In this document: positions 15,624 through 22,827 of the stretch, piece by piece | How the letters are laid out: each line of letters begins with the position of its first letter | Numbering within the stretch: position 1 is the stretch's first letter | Assembly (NCBI GenBank): GCA_005884665.1 | Contig: VBAT01000043.1 | Location: 14,168-53,854 of the forward strand | Length of the DNA: 39,687 bases | Source: Bacteroidota bacterium | GTDB lineage: Bacteria; Bacteroidota; Bacteroidia; Chitinophagales; Chitinophagaceae | Direction of reading: 5' to 3' | Translations under genes and position numbers: made by a program | Notes under the pieces: model-generated | The model's database searches: none | What the model was told of the DNA's origin: nothing | Seen by the model: the letters and a program-made list of their open reading frames with translations, nothing else

Positions 15624-15737
15624 GTCATGTAGGTCAAATGGGTCAGATAAGTCATATAGGTCAATTAATTTTTACGTAGGAACCTATGTGGGCAATTTGA
15701 CTTATATGACGTGTGTGACTAGTATGACCCGTATGAA
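15624..15737. repeat. nonamer repeat cluster, five units facing five
   Basis: Five consecutive nine-base units (GTCATGTAG, GTCAAATGG, GTCAGATAA, GTCATATAG, GTCAATTAA; 15624-15668) face five units of the opposite sense (CAATTTGAC, TTATATGAC, GTGTGTGAC, TAGTATGAC, CCGTATGAA; 15693-15737). The 24-base centre contains ACGTAGG-AA-CCTATGT, itself nearly palindromic. All units on one strand begin GTCA. Confidence 0.88.
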
Positions 15738-15761
15738 CGGTCTCTGTATCTTAGCGCTATC

Positions 15762-16313
15762 ATGCCTAAACTCTTTATGCTATTGATCGGCTGCACGCCA
15801 CCTGAACGCAATATTGAACAGCACGATGTATTTTTTGGGATTGGCGAGTGTACCAGGGACCTGGTTCCACAAATGACATCATTCTGGCCTGGCGAGAACC
15901 GATTGCATGTAGATGCATGGCGGACCATCACGCGGGTCAGCGGTTATAATATAGAGGTCGTGCCAAAGGAAGTCGGGCCGAACAGTACTCCGATCAGGCT
16001 TTTTTTCATCAACCTTGGCGGCTATAAACAAAATGAATTTGAAGAATTTCATTATAAAATGGTGATTGCAGCCCCGAGTAAAGCAGAGGCGATCAGCACA
16101 GCCAAACAGACCGCATTTTTCCGGGATACTGGCTTCGAGGGCGCCAATTCACATATTGACGACAAATACGGTGTAGATGTAGACGATGTATATGAAATAA
16201 TGGATATTCTTCCCCGGGAGGCAAAAGAGCAGTATCGCCTGCTTGTATCTCCTGTTGATTCTACTTTCGAAGACGAATTACACCTTGGATATTTTAAGTT
16301 GTCGATGCTCTGA
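15762..16313 (+). CDS. DUF1543 domain protein
   Basis: 183 residues, soluble. The N-terminus KLFMLLIGCTPPERNIEQHDVFFGIG is characteristic of DUF1543 (repeats built around R-x-IEQHD), followed by a second half with KMVIAAPSKAEAISTAKQTAFF and ending EDELHLGYFKLS. The molecular role is unknown. It begins 24 bases after the nonamer repeat cluster, so its promoter overlaps or adjoins the repeat; TATCTTAG at about 15747 is a weak -7 candidate. Confidence 0.88.
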   Translation: MPKLFMLLIGCTPPERNIEQHDVFFGIGECTRDLVPQMTSFWPGENRLHVDAWRTITRVSGYNIEVVPKEVGPNSTPIRLFFINLGGYKQNEFEEFHYKMVIAAPSKAEAISTAKQTAFFRDTGFEGANSHIDDKYGVDVDDVYEIMDILPREAKEQYRLLVSPVDSTFEDELHLGYFKLSML

Positions 16314-16524
16314 ACTTCTCGATTTACCGGGATAAACGTCCATTCACTCGCTCATTCCTGCAGTTGACGGAAATAAGATGAGGCCATCCAGTCCCTGAGA
16401 GACATAATAGTTAACTTGCAACAACTGAAATTTTCCAAAATCTAATCTTACGTTACAGCGTCTTGAAACCAGGGTTACACCTCGTAGCGGCGTTGCGGCG
16501 TAGCATGAAATTTCTTTAACTACC

Positions 16525-18471
16525 ATGGCACAGGTACAGCATCATTTACCTATTTTAAAAGAAAGCAAATCAACCAAGGCAAAGATCAACCGTGAAAACT
16601 TGCGGCAGGCGCTTGTATTGTTCAGGTATCTCAAGCCTCATCGTGGAAAATTTATTCTGGGCCTGGCATTCATTGCACTTACCGCGGTCTCGACGAGTTT
16701 ATTTCCTTTATTCCTTGGGAAAATGATCGATGCGGCTTCACCCGGTGCCGCCAATCTTCCCGGCTCTGACATGACCAAACAGGTTGGTCTCAATTTTTTG
16801 AAAAATATTCACTGGACTCTGAACACAACGCTCCTTCTAATTTTCTGTCAATTGACAGCCCAAACTTTTTTTTCATTTATGCGGGTTTATCTGCTGACAG
16901 CTGTCGGTGAAAAATCAGTGGCTGACATGCGCAAAGATGTGTACAGCAAATTATTGACCATGCCTTTGAGTTTTTTTACCGAAAGACGTGTGGGTGAATT
17001 AAGCAACCGAATCTCTTCCGATCTTTCACAGATCCAGGATGCAGTTTCATTTACACTCGCTGAGTTTTTACGCGGCATTTTTATGCTGATTATCGGCCTT
17101 CTCATTATCTTCCTGATCAGCGCTAAACTGGCGTTGATCATGCTGGCTGTTGTTCCTTTGCTGGGAATTATTGCCGTTGTATTTGGTAAACGTATCCGTA
17201 AAATGTCCCGGCGGGCACAAGACCAGTTGGCGGAAAGCGGCACGATTGTACAGGAAACTTTTCACGGGATATCTATTGTAAAAGCGTTCACAAGTGAATA
17301 CCATGAGATCAGCCGCTATTTAAAAAGCCTCAAGAATGTTGTAAGCACTGCCATTACAAACGCAAGGTACCGCGGGGCATTTGTTGCATTTATGATCTTT
17401 ACTTTATTTGGAACGCTTGCGTTTGTGGTCTGGTATGGAGGACGTATGATCCATAACAATGAATTGTCGATCGGTGATCTTATAACTTTCGTGATCTTTT
17501 CGGGTTTTGTTGGCGGCACATTTGCAGGATTTGCCGACATGTTTTCGCAACTCCAGAAAACCCTGGGTGCAACACAAAGTGTGCGAGAGATCCTGCGCAG
17601 CGACGGTGAGAATGTCGACCTGCAGACCGTTTCTTTATCACCGCAATATATATTGAACGGGAATGTCCGGTTTGAACACGTGGCATTTAGCTATCCCAGT
17701 CGCAAAGATATCACCGTACTGAAAGATCTATCCCTTACCGCCCGCAATGGAGAACAAATAGCGATTGTTGGTCCCAGTGGTGCCGGCAAATCGACGATCG
17801 CATCATTGCTGCTTCAATTTTATGAACCCGAAACAGGTATTATTTATTTCGATGACCGGCCCGCTAAAAGTTTTCCCCTTTCACAACTGAGAAGACAAAT
17901 GGCATTTGTGCCCCAGGATGTGATCTTGTTTGGCGGCAGCATCAAGGAAAACATTGCGTATGGCAAACCTGATGCTACCGATGAAGAGATCATTGAGGCA
18001 GCAAGGAATGCCAATGCCCATGAATTCGTCAGCAAATTCCCCGAGCAATATGAGACGATCGTAGGTGAAAGAGGTATCAAGCTAAGCGGCGGTCAACGGC
18101 AGCGCATTGCTATCGCCCGGGCTATATTGAAAGACCCTGCAATATTGATCCTGGACGAAGCAACCTCCTCCCTGGATAGCGAGAGCGAACAACTGGTACA
18201 GGAGGCATTGGATAACTTGATGAAAGGGCGCACTTCTTTTGTTATCGCTCACCGGCTTTCAACTATTCGCAATGCAGATAAGATAGTGCTGATTGACAAA
18301 GGTGTTGTCAGCGAATCAGGCACCCATGCCGAATTGATGAAACATAACGGGCTTTACCGCAAATTGAATGATATGCAGTTCGATTTTGGCATGATGACAC
18401 AGTCGCCCATTGCGGAAAGTCTGTCTGCAGGAACTTCTTTGGAGGACAGTGAGCTAAGTGAGAAAGACTGA
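16525..18471 (+). CDS. ABC exporter, fused permease and ATPase
   Basis: 648 residues: an N-terminal transmembrane domain of type-1 exporters (about 35-345, six hydrophobic segments) and a C-terminal nucleotide-binding domain. Walker A GPSGAGKST is at about 416-424, Q-loop FVPQDV, signature LSGGQRQR near 519, Walker B ILILDEATS near 541-549 and the H-loop AHRLSTI follow. It should act as a homodimer, or with another half transporter, to export lipids or drugs (MsbA/multidrug type); the substrate is not readable. The NBD is canonical with no lost catalytic residue. Monocistronic; start ATG 16525. Confidence 0.95.
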   Translation: MAQVQHHLPILKESKSTKAKINRENLRQALVLFRYLKPHRGKFILGLAFIALTAVSTSLFPLFLGKMIDAASPGAANLPGSDMTKQVGLNFLKNIHWTLNTTLLLIFCQLTAQTFFSFMRVYLLTAVGEKSVADMRKDVYSKLLTMPLSFFTERRVGELSNRISSDLSQIQDAVSFTLAEFLRGIFMLIIGLLIIFLISAKLALIMLAVVPLLGIIAVVFGKRIRKMSRRAQDQLAESGTIVQETFHGISIVKAFTSEYHEISRYLKSLKNVVSTAITNARYRGAFVAFMIFTLFGTLAFVVWYGGRMIHNNELSIGDLITFVIFSGFVGGTFAGFADMFSQLQKTLGATQSVREILRSDGENVDLQTVSLSPQYILNGNVRFEHVAFSYPSRKDITVLKDLSLTARNGEQIAIVGPSGAGKSTIASLLLQFYEPETGIIYFDDRPAKSFPLSQLRRQMAFVPQDVILFGGSIKENIAYGKPDATDEEIIEAARNANAHEFVSKFPEQYETIVGERGIKLSGGQRQRIAIARAILKDPAILILDEATSSLDSESEQLVQEALDNLMKGRTSFVIAHRLSTIRNADKIVLIDKGVVSESGTHAELMKHNGLYRKLNDMQFDFGMMTQSPIAESLSAGTSLEDSELSEKD

Positions 18472-18674
18472 TCTTTTGTTAAGTTGATTTTTCAACCCAG
18501 GAAATTTGGCCAGCTTAACTAGGTATAAAAATTCTACTCTTTCATTTTATTTGTCTATTAAAATACTCACGGGATTTTTTATAAACATCCTCGCTTTACA
18601 CAATTGGCCTGTGGTAATCAGGTGACGGCATGGCATGAAAATCGCCGCTTTTCATCATAACAAAAACAGTAGTT

Positions 18675-19577
18675 ATGAGCACGACAACGAAACAAAAGAA
18701 AGAGACCCTACAAGATCCTACAAAGAAATATCCTTCACCGCCTTTTCCGGAGCAGGAACAGGAAATGCCGGGGACCGAACAACTCATGCATCCCAAACCC
18801 GACCATGGTGAAAAAACATATAAAGGAAGTGGAAAATTAGTGGGAAAGAAAGCAGTCATCACGGGCGCCGACTCCGGTATCGGCAAAGCTGTAGCAATAG
18901 CTTTTGCCCGTGAAGGCGCAGATGTCCTGATTTCTTACCTCGAAGAGGATGAAGACGCGAAGGAAACAGAAAAATATGTTCGGGAAGCCGGGAAAAAGGC
19001 AATCCTGATTCCAGGCGATATCAGCGAAGAAGATCATTGCAAAAAAATAATCGATACTGCTATTAAAGAGTTCGGCGGGATTGATATCCTCGTCAACAAT
19101 GCGGCTTACCAAATGGAACACGAGTCCTTGCAGGAAATAACCACGAAAGAATGGGAATATACATTTAGAACAAACCTCCATTCGATGTTTTGGCTATGCA
19201 AAGCAGTCGAACCACATTTAAAGCCAGGTAGCAGTATCATTAACACAAGCTCGGTAAATGCATATACCCCGAGGCCGACACTAATCCCTTATACGATTAC
19301 AAAAGGCGCTGTGCAGAATTTTACGGCAACACTGGCGCAGCTTTGGGGAGAGAAGGGCATCCGTGTGAACTGTGTAGCGCCAGGACCGATATGGACTCCA
19401 TTGATACCCGGGAGTTTTCCAAAGGAAAAAGTAAAAGAGTTCGGCAAACAAACTCCGCTAAAAAGAGCCGGACAACCAGCCGAGCTGGCACCGGTCTACG
19501 TGTTACTTGCTTCGGATGAATCAAGTTATATGTCAGGAGCTACCGTGCAGGTGACGGGGGGGATGCCAACGATCTAA
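18675..19577 (+). CDS. SDR-family oxidoreductase (YhdF/YdaD-like, extended N-terminus)
   Basis: 300 residues. A 50-residue polar N-terminal extension rich in Pro, Glu and Lys (YPSPPFPEQEQEMPGTE) precedes the classical SDR domain, as in the stress-associated YhdF/YdaD-like group. Cofactor motif TGADSGIG at 63-70, NNAA near residue 137, Ser in INTSSVNAY and the active Tyr206-x3-Lys210 (YTITK) are all intact, so it should be an active NAD(P)-dependent dehydrogenase. This contrasts with the degenerate SDR at 10905. A relative of general-stress glucose dehydrogenase-like proteins; substrate unknown. The 200-base gap upstream shows nothing else. Confidence 0.92.
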   Translation: MSTTTKQKKETLQDPTKKYPSPPFPEQEQEMPGTEQLMHPKPDHGEKTYKGSGKLVGKKAVITGADSGIGKAVAIAFAREGADVLISYLEEDEDAKETEKYVREAGKKAILIPGDISEEDHCKKIIDTAIKEFGGIDILVNNAAYQMEHESLQEITTKEWEYTFRTNLHSMFWLCKAVEPHLKPGSSIINTSSVNAYTPRPTLIPYTITKGAVQNFTATLAQLWGEKGIRVNCVAPGPIWTPLIPGSFPKEKVKEFGKQTPLKRAGQPAELAPVYVLLASDESSYMSGATVQVTGGMPTI

Positions 19578-19580
19578 TGC

Positions 19581-19601
19581 AAATTTGAAAATTTGAAAAT
19601 G
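19581..19601 (+). repeat. octamer direct repeat AAATTTGA
   Basis: AAATTTGA occurs twice back to back (19581-19596), with a third partial unit, directly after the SDR stop codon. Confidence 0.55.
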
Positions 19602-19614
19602 TATCATCTTCTAT

Positions 19615-20130
19615 TTATACAAACAGCAACACGAGCGTTAGCAGCAAACCAGCGAAGGTAAAATATAAGCCTTTGCGAAAAATGGTTGTTTTGGGTAGAA
19701 ACATCCAAAATGACGAGATCACGAAAAACAATAGTGAGACTCCAAAAAATACGTTGAGATAGTAAAGGGGTTGCTTCGTATTTGCTTTATGCAGGCGGGT
19801 TAGTCTATCCAGGATAGTCGGTAATGAAGTGACGGTGTATACAGCCAGGCCACTCGTTTTATTATAGTTCCCCTGTTTGAAAAAAGCCATCTCACTATTT
19901 TCTTTCTCTATTTTAAGATCACGTATGCGCAATGCCTTTCCCAGATCATCTGCATTCAGGTTGGGAGCAAGCTTTTGTTCCACCTGCTTTTTTCTTTTCA
20001 AAAAATCTGTATCCCTGAATATCATTACGATACCGCTGATCGCATACATTGCCATAATGCCCGCCAGGAAATACCCAAGATAGCGGTGATAGATGCGCAT
20101 CGTATTGTGGGTGGTGGATTTATTTGTCAT
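19615..20130 (-). CDS. PepSY-associated transmembrane-helix protein
   Basis: 171 residues from the ATG at 20130; an upstream TTG at 20178 would add 16 residues and is less likely. The first hydrophobic segment, RYLGYFLAGIMAMYAISGIVMIF, follows the HRYLG motif typical of PepSY_TM proteins. A soluble middle (about 60-120) contains a short PepSY-like region, then LHKANTKQPLYYLNVFFGVSLLFFVISSFWMF and a last helix near the end. Inner-membrane location, two to three helices. Such proteins often accompany iron-siderophore uptake or redox systems, but nothing here supports that link. Convergent with the SDR gene. Confidence 0.8.
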   Translation of the reverse strand: MTNKSTTHNTMRIYHRYLGYFLAGIMAMYAISGIVMIFRDTDFLKRKKQVEQKLAPNLNADDLGKALRIRDLKIEKENSEMAFFKQGNYNKTSGLAVYTVTSLPTILDRLTRLHKANTKQPLYYLNVFFGVSLLFFVISSFWMFLPKTTIFRKGLYFTFAGLLLTLVLLFV

Positions 20131-20224
20131 TCCAATCGCTTGTTTATAAAAGGTTGCAATCTTACCACTGATTTTCAAAAGAAAATAACGAGATCGGGAA
20201 GAAAGGTTATGAGATCGGGAAAAT

Positions 20225-20352
20225 GATGCAGGATGCTGGATGAAGTCATTGCAGAAGGGAAGCGACGACGCAATTGGATGCCAGATGACCGGTAAAAATA
20301 CAGCAGCTGAAATCAGTAGTCAGCATCCAGCGGCCAGCATCAAGCATCATCC
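20225..20352. repeat. heptamer cluster (GATGCTG) with embedded CATTGC module
   Basis: Units GATGCAG, GATGCTG, GATGAAG at 20225-20245 precede a degenerate CATTGC...AAGCGACGACGCAA module, then GATGCCA, GATGACC at 20277-20290. Opposite-sense units (CAGCATCCAG, CCAGCATCAAGCATCATCC) end the element at about 20352, 37 bases before the next gene. Confidence 0.75.
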
Positions 20353-20388
20353 TGCAACGAATATTTTAATTTTAGGTATAAATAAATC

Positions 20389-21426
20389 ATGACCCGCTTT
20401 GCAACCATTGCCGATCTCACTGACCCGAACTGTCTGAGCCAAATTGTCGGCCCCATTACAGCTGTCCAGGTTACTCCATTCACAGCCATCGGTTTTTCGG
20501 GCTCTGTTTTGCACCGGGTCCAGGCTGCAATGGCAAATGGTTCAACAAAAAATTTTGTTTTTAAACGAACCGAATTGAAAGCTGACTGGCTTTCGCAAAG
20601 GACAAATGACAGGATTGGACGGGAGGCGGCGTTACTCGGCGAAAAAGATCTTGAGGCTACCTGGACTAAAATAGTGAATCCATATGTTGCATATGCCAGG
20701 GAAAAAGATTCAAGCGGTTTGCTGATGGATGATCTTTCCGAGTATTTGTTTCCAGATCTCCGCGAACCGATCGAATTGGCCACAGAGAATATTATCATTG
20801 ATACGGTCGCTTCGCTGCACGCGTTGTTTTGGGATTCACCAGTCATTAAAAAAATATCATGGCTTAATACACCAGTGGGCTACCTGGATTTGTTAACGCC
20901 GGGGACACATGAACAGGATGAATACTGTCCTTCGCCGGATAAAATAAGAACCAATATCAGTGATGGATGGAAACTGGCGCTGGAGCTGGTATCTCCTCAA
21001 GTCAGGAAATATCTCTGTCGCCCTGTTAATGAAATTTTTCAACGCTGGGAGAATTTACCAGTAACGCTTTTACATGGTGATCTGAAGATTGCCAATATGG
21101 CCATCGTTCCCGGTGACAGGCTTGCCTTATTTGACTGGCCGTTGGTTGGTTGCGCACCTTGCTCAATAGAATTAGGATGGTACATAGCTGTCAATGCAAC
21201 TCGACTGGCTGGAACAAAGGAAGATTTTTTGACTAAATACAGGAATAGTCTTCAATCTCAATTAAAACAGGCCATAGATGAAAAAACCTGGCAACAGATG
21301 ATAAAGCTGGCTGTCGTCAGTGGCTCACTGATGATGTTATGGAGTAAAGCGCTGGGACGGTCACGTTCCAATGGAGAAGAATGGGAATGGTGGAACAGCC
21401 GACTGGAAGAAGTGGTAAATGCATAA
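20389..21426 (+). CDS. phosphotransferase-family (APH/choline-kinase fold) protein
   Basis: 345 residues, protein-kinase-like fold. Brenner motif HGDLKIAN at 229-236 (catalytic Asp231 and Asn236) and the Mg-binding FDW at 248-250, the counterpart of DFG. The N-terminal lobe around residues 30-65 has GFSGS and an FVFKR strand whose Lys59 could bind ATP. Family members phosphorylate aminoglycosides, choline, fructosamine or ecdysteroid-like compounds; this sequence is closest in style to the broad phosphotransferase/EcKinase group and there is no basis for calling it a resistance gene. Single gene behind a repeat cluster. Confidence 0.82.
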   Translation: MTRFATIADLTDPNCLSQIVGPITAVQVTPFTAIGFSGSVLHRVQAAMANGSTKNFVFKRTELKADWLSQRTNDRIGREAALLGEKDLEATWTKIVNPYVAYAREKDSSGLLMDDLSEYLFPDLREPIELATENIIIDTVASLHALFWDSPVIKKISWLNTPVGYLDLLTPGTHEQDEYCPSPDKIRTNISDGWKLALELVSPQVRKYLCRPVNEIFQRWENLPVTLLHGDLKIANMAIVPGDRLALFDWPLVGCAPCSIELGWYIAVNATRLAGTKEDFLTKYRNSLQSQLKQAIDEKTWQQMIKLAVVSGSLMMLWSKALGRSRSNGEEWEWWNSRLEEVVNA

Positions 21427-21453
21427 ATAAACCCATTTGCGAAAAAACATCTT

Positions 21454-22062
21454 CTATTTCACCCTAAGCTTGCTGATCACTTTCACAATTGCAAAATCCT
21501 TGTTCGCTATATTATAGATCTCAGACTGTTTCCATTCCACTTCTACCTGTTTTCCTTTCAGCAGCGCTGGATTGGATTTATATTCATCAGCACCGGGAAA
21601 ATATTCAATCCAGGCAAGCCTGGTAATCTTGCCGGATGCTTCTTTTATACTGAGGAAAATATGATCGCTGGTCGTTACGGCTGTAACGGTGCCGCTCGTT
21701 TTACCCGTCACCACTTCGGGTTCGTCCTGGCTATTGGAGAAGGTCGCTATTAACTCGACGAAGGCCGGGCAATTTGTAACCAGCTTCATCCCGATCTTTT
21801 GACCGATCTTATTGCCTATTTCACCATCGAGGTCTTCGATCTTCACGTTCTCATCCCTGGAAAAACTGTCGAGATAAGGCGTAGCGGCTTTAAGAATACA
21901 GTTTTCCCCCAATTTATCGAGATCCGCTTCGCTTTTGACTTTGGCTTTACCGGCTTCAAGACATTTGCAGGTACTATCGGTTACCTTATCGAGATAATTT
22001 TTTTGCGTGAACGCGGAAGAAGCAAAACCGGCCAGTATAATGGATAGGATATATTTTTTCAT
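21454..22062 (-). CDS. secreted protein of unknown function
   Basis: 202 residues with signal peptide KKYILSIILAGFASSAFTQ. The mature N-terminal half is helical with two close cysteines (STCKCLEAGKAK) and a further Cys in LGENCILKA, plus TNCPAF. The C-terminal half (about 115-200) looks like a small beta barrel (GTVTAVTTSDHIFLSIKEASGKITRLAWIEYFPGA), similar in style to OB-type bacterial domains. I do not know a named family. Probably periplasmic. Confidence 0.75.
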   Translation of the reverse strand: MKKYILSIILAGFASSAFTQKNYLDKVTDSTCKCLEAGKAKVKSEADLDKLGENCILKAATPYLDSFSRDENVKIEDLDGEIGNKIGQKIGMKLVTNCPAFVELIATFSNSQDEPEVVTGKTSGTVTAVTTSDHIFLSIKEASGKITRLAWIEYFPGADEYKSNPALLKGKQVEVEWKQSEIYNIANKDFAIVKVISKLRVK

Positions 22063-22467
22063 AAATAACGATTAATGGTTATGATGGGAAGGTAGGAAAA
22101 TCGAAGCAACTGGATGCCGGATGCTGGACGTGAAGAATTAAGAATCGTCATTGCGACTGAGCGAAGCAAAATGAGTTATGAATTAGCCTCTCAACTTTGA
22201 TCCTAACCGAGATCGCAATGAGGCTACAATTATCGAGCATTCAGCACCGGGCATCTACATTATGTATCCGATATCTATGTCTTCCTTTAGACAGTTTTCA
22301 CAACCAAACAAGTTTTCAAAAAAAAGATTTCTACATAATTTAATGATAATAAGCAATTTATATGGTCTAAAATCAAGTTTAAAGAACAACTCCTAATAAA
22401 TTAGTTGTTCTCCTAATGAATTAGTAGTAACATTGTGAAACGACCCAAACAAATAAACATTCAATCA
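22063..22467. repeat. 405-base gap: repeat cluster, then BlaI/M56 regulatory region
   Basis: The left part (22100-22260) holds heptamer units (GATGCCG, GATGCTG at 22112-22125), a CATTGCGACTGAGCGAAGCA module (22149-22168), and opposite-sense counterparts (GATCGCAATGAG near 22211; CAGCACCGGGCATC near 22242). The right part is AT-rich and contains the operators listed separately. No gene is seen. Confidence 0.65.
22391..22426 (+). promoter_or_regulatory. tandem palindromic operator for the BlaI-family repressor
   Basis: Two copies of CTAAT-NN-ATTAG, at 22393-22404 and 22413-22424, spaced exactly 20 bases, with matching flanks (CTCCTAATAAATTAGT and CTCCTAATGAATTAGT). Position just upstream of the BlaI-type gene and dyad symmetry fit a BlaI/MecI operator; two dimers would bind the same helix face. 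Confidence 0.75.
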
Positions 22468-22827
22468 ATGAAACTCGCAAAAAGAGAAGAACAGATCATG
22501 CAGGTGTACTGGGAATTGGGCAAAGCTTTCATCAAAGAAGTGATACCTCACCTGCCAGATCCCAAACCGCATTACAATAGCGTAGCTACAATGGTAAAGA
22601 TCCTCGAAGAAAAAAAATTCCTCGGCCGCGAAGCGGTAGGTAATCTCTACCGTTACTTTCCGCTGGTGGCAAAAGAAGATTACCAGAAGCACGCGATGAA
22701 CGATATCGTAAGCCGTTATTTTGACAATTCCTACCCGCGCATGCTGGCATATTTCGCCAAAGAACAAAATCTTACTGAAGAGGAACTGAAAGAAATTCTT
22801 GACATGATCAAAACCAACAAATCATGA
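22468..22827 (+). CDS. BlaI/MecI-family transcriptional repressor
   Basis: Winged-helix repressor of about 119 residues. The start ATG 22468 gives MKLAKREEQIMQVYWEL, the standard family N-terminus; GTG 22435 would add 11 residues and cannot be excluded. The recognition region is PHYNSVATMVKILEEKKFLGREAVGNLYRYFP, and the C-terminal helices for dimerisation follow. It overlaps the next gene by four bases (ATGA), so both are one operon. In characterised systems an M56 membrane sensor causes cleavage of the repressor; the tandem CTAATNNATTAG operator upstream suggests autoregulation. No beta-lactamase is adjacent. Confidence 0.92.
   Translation: MKLAKREEQIMQVYWELGKAFIKEVIPHLPDPKPHYNSVATMVKILEEKKFLGREAVGNLYRYFPLVAKEDYQKHAMNDIVSRYFDNSYPRMLAYFAKEQNLTEEELKEILDMIKTNKS

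Noticed and set aside
15624..15737. CRISPR array
   Set aside because: Units are nine bases without spacers and change orientation halfway; no cas genes are present.
20389..21426. Aminoglycoside resistance gene
   Set aside because: Only the general phosphotransferase motifs are visible; nothing ties it to aminoglycosides, and there is no mobile element nearby.
22435..22467. GTG start for the BlaI-type repressor
   Set aside because: Family members begin close to the KLAKREEQIM segment; the 11 extra residues do not match, though the possibility remains open.
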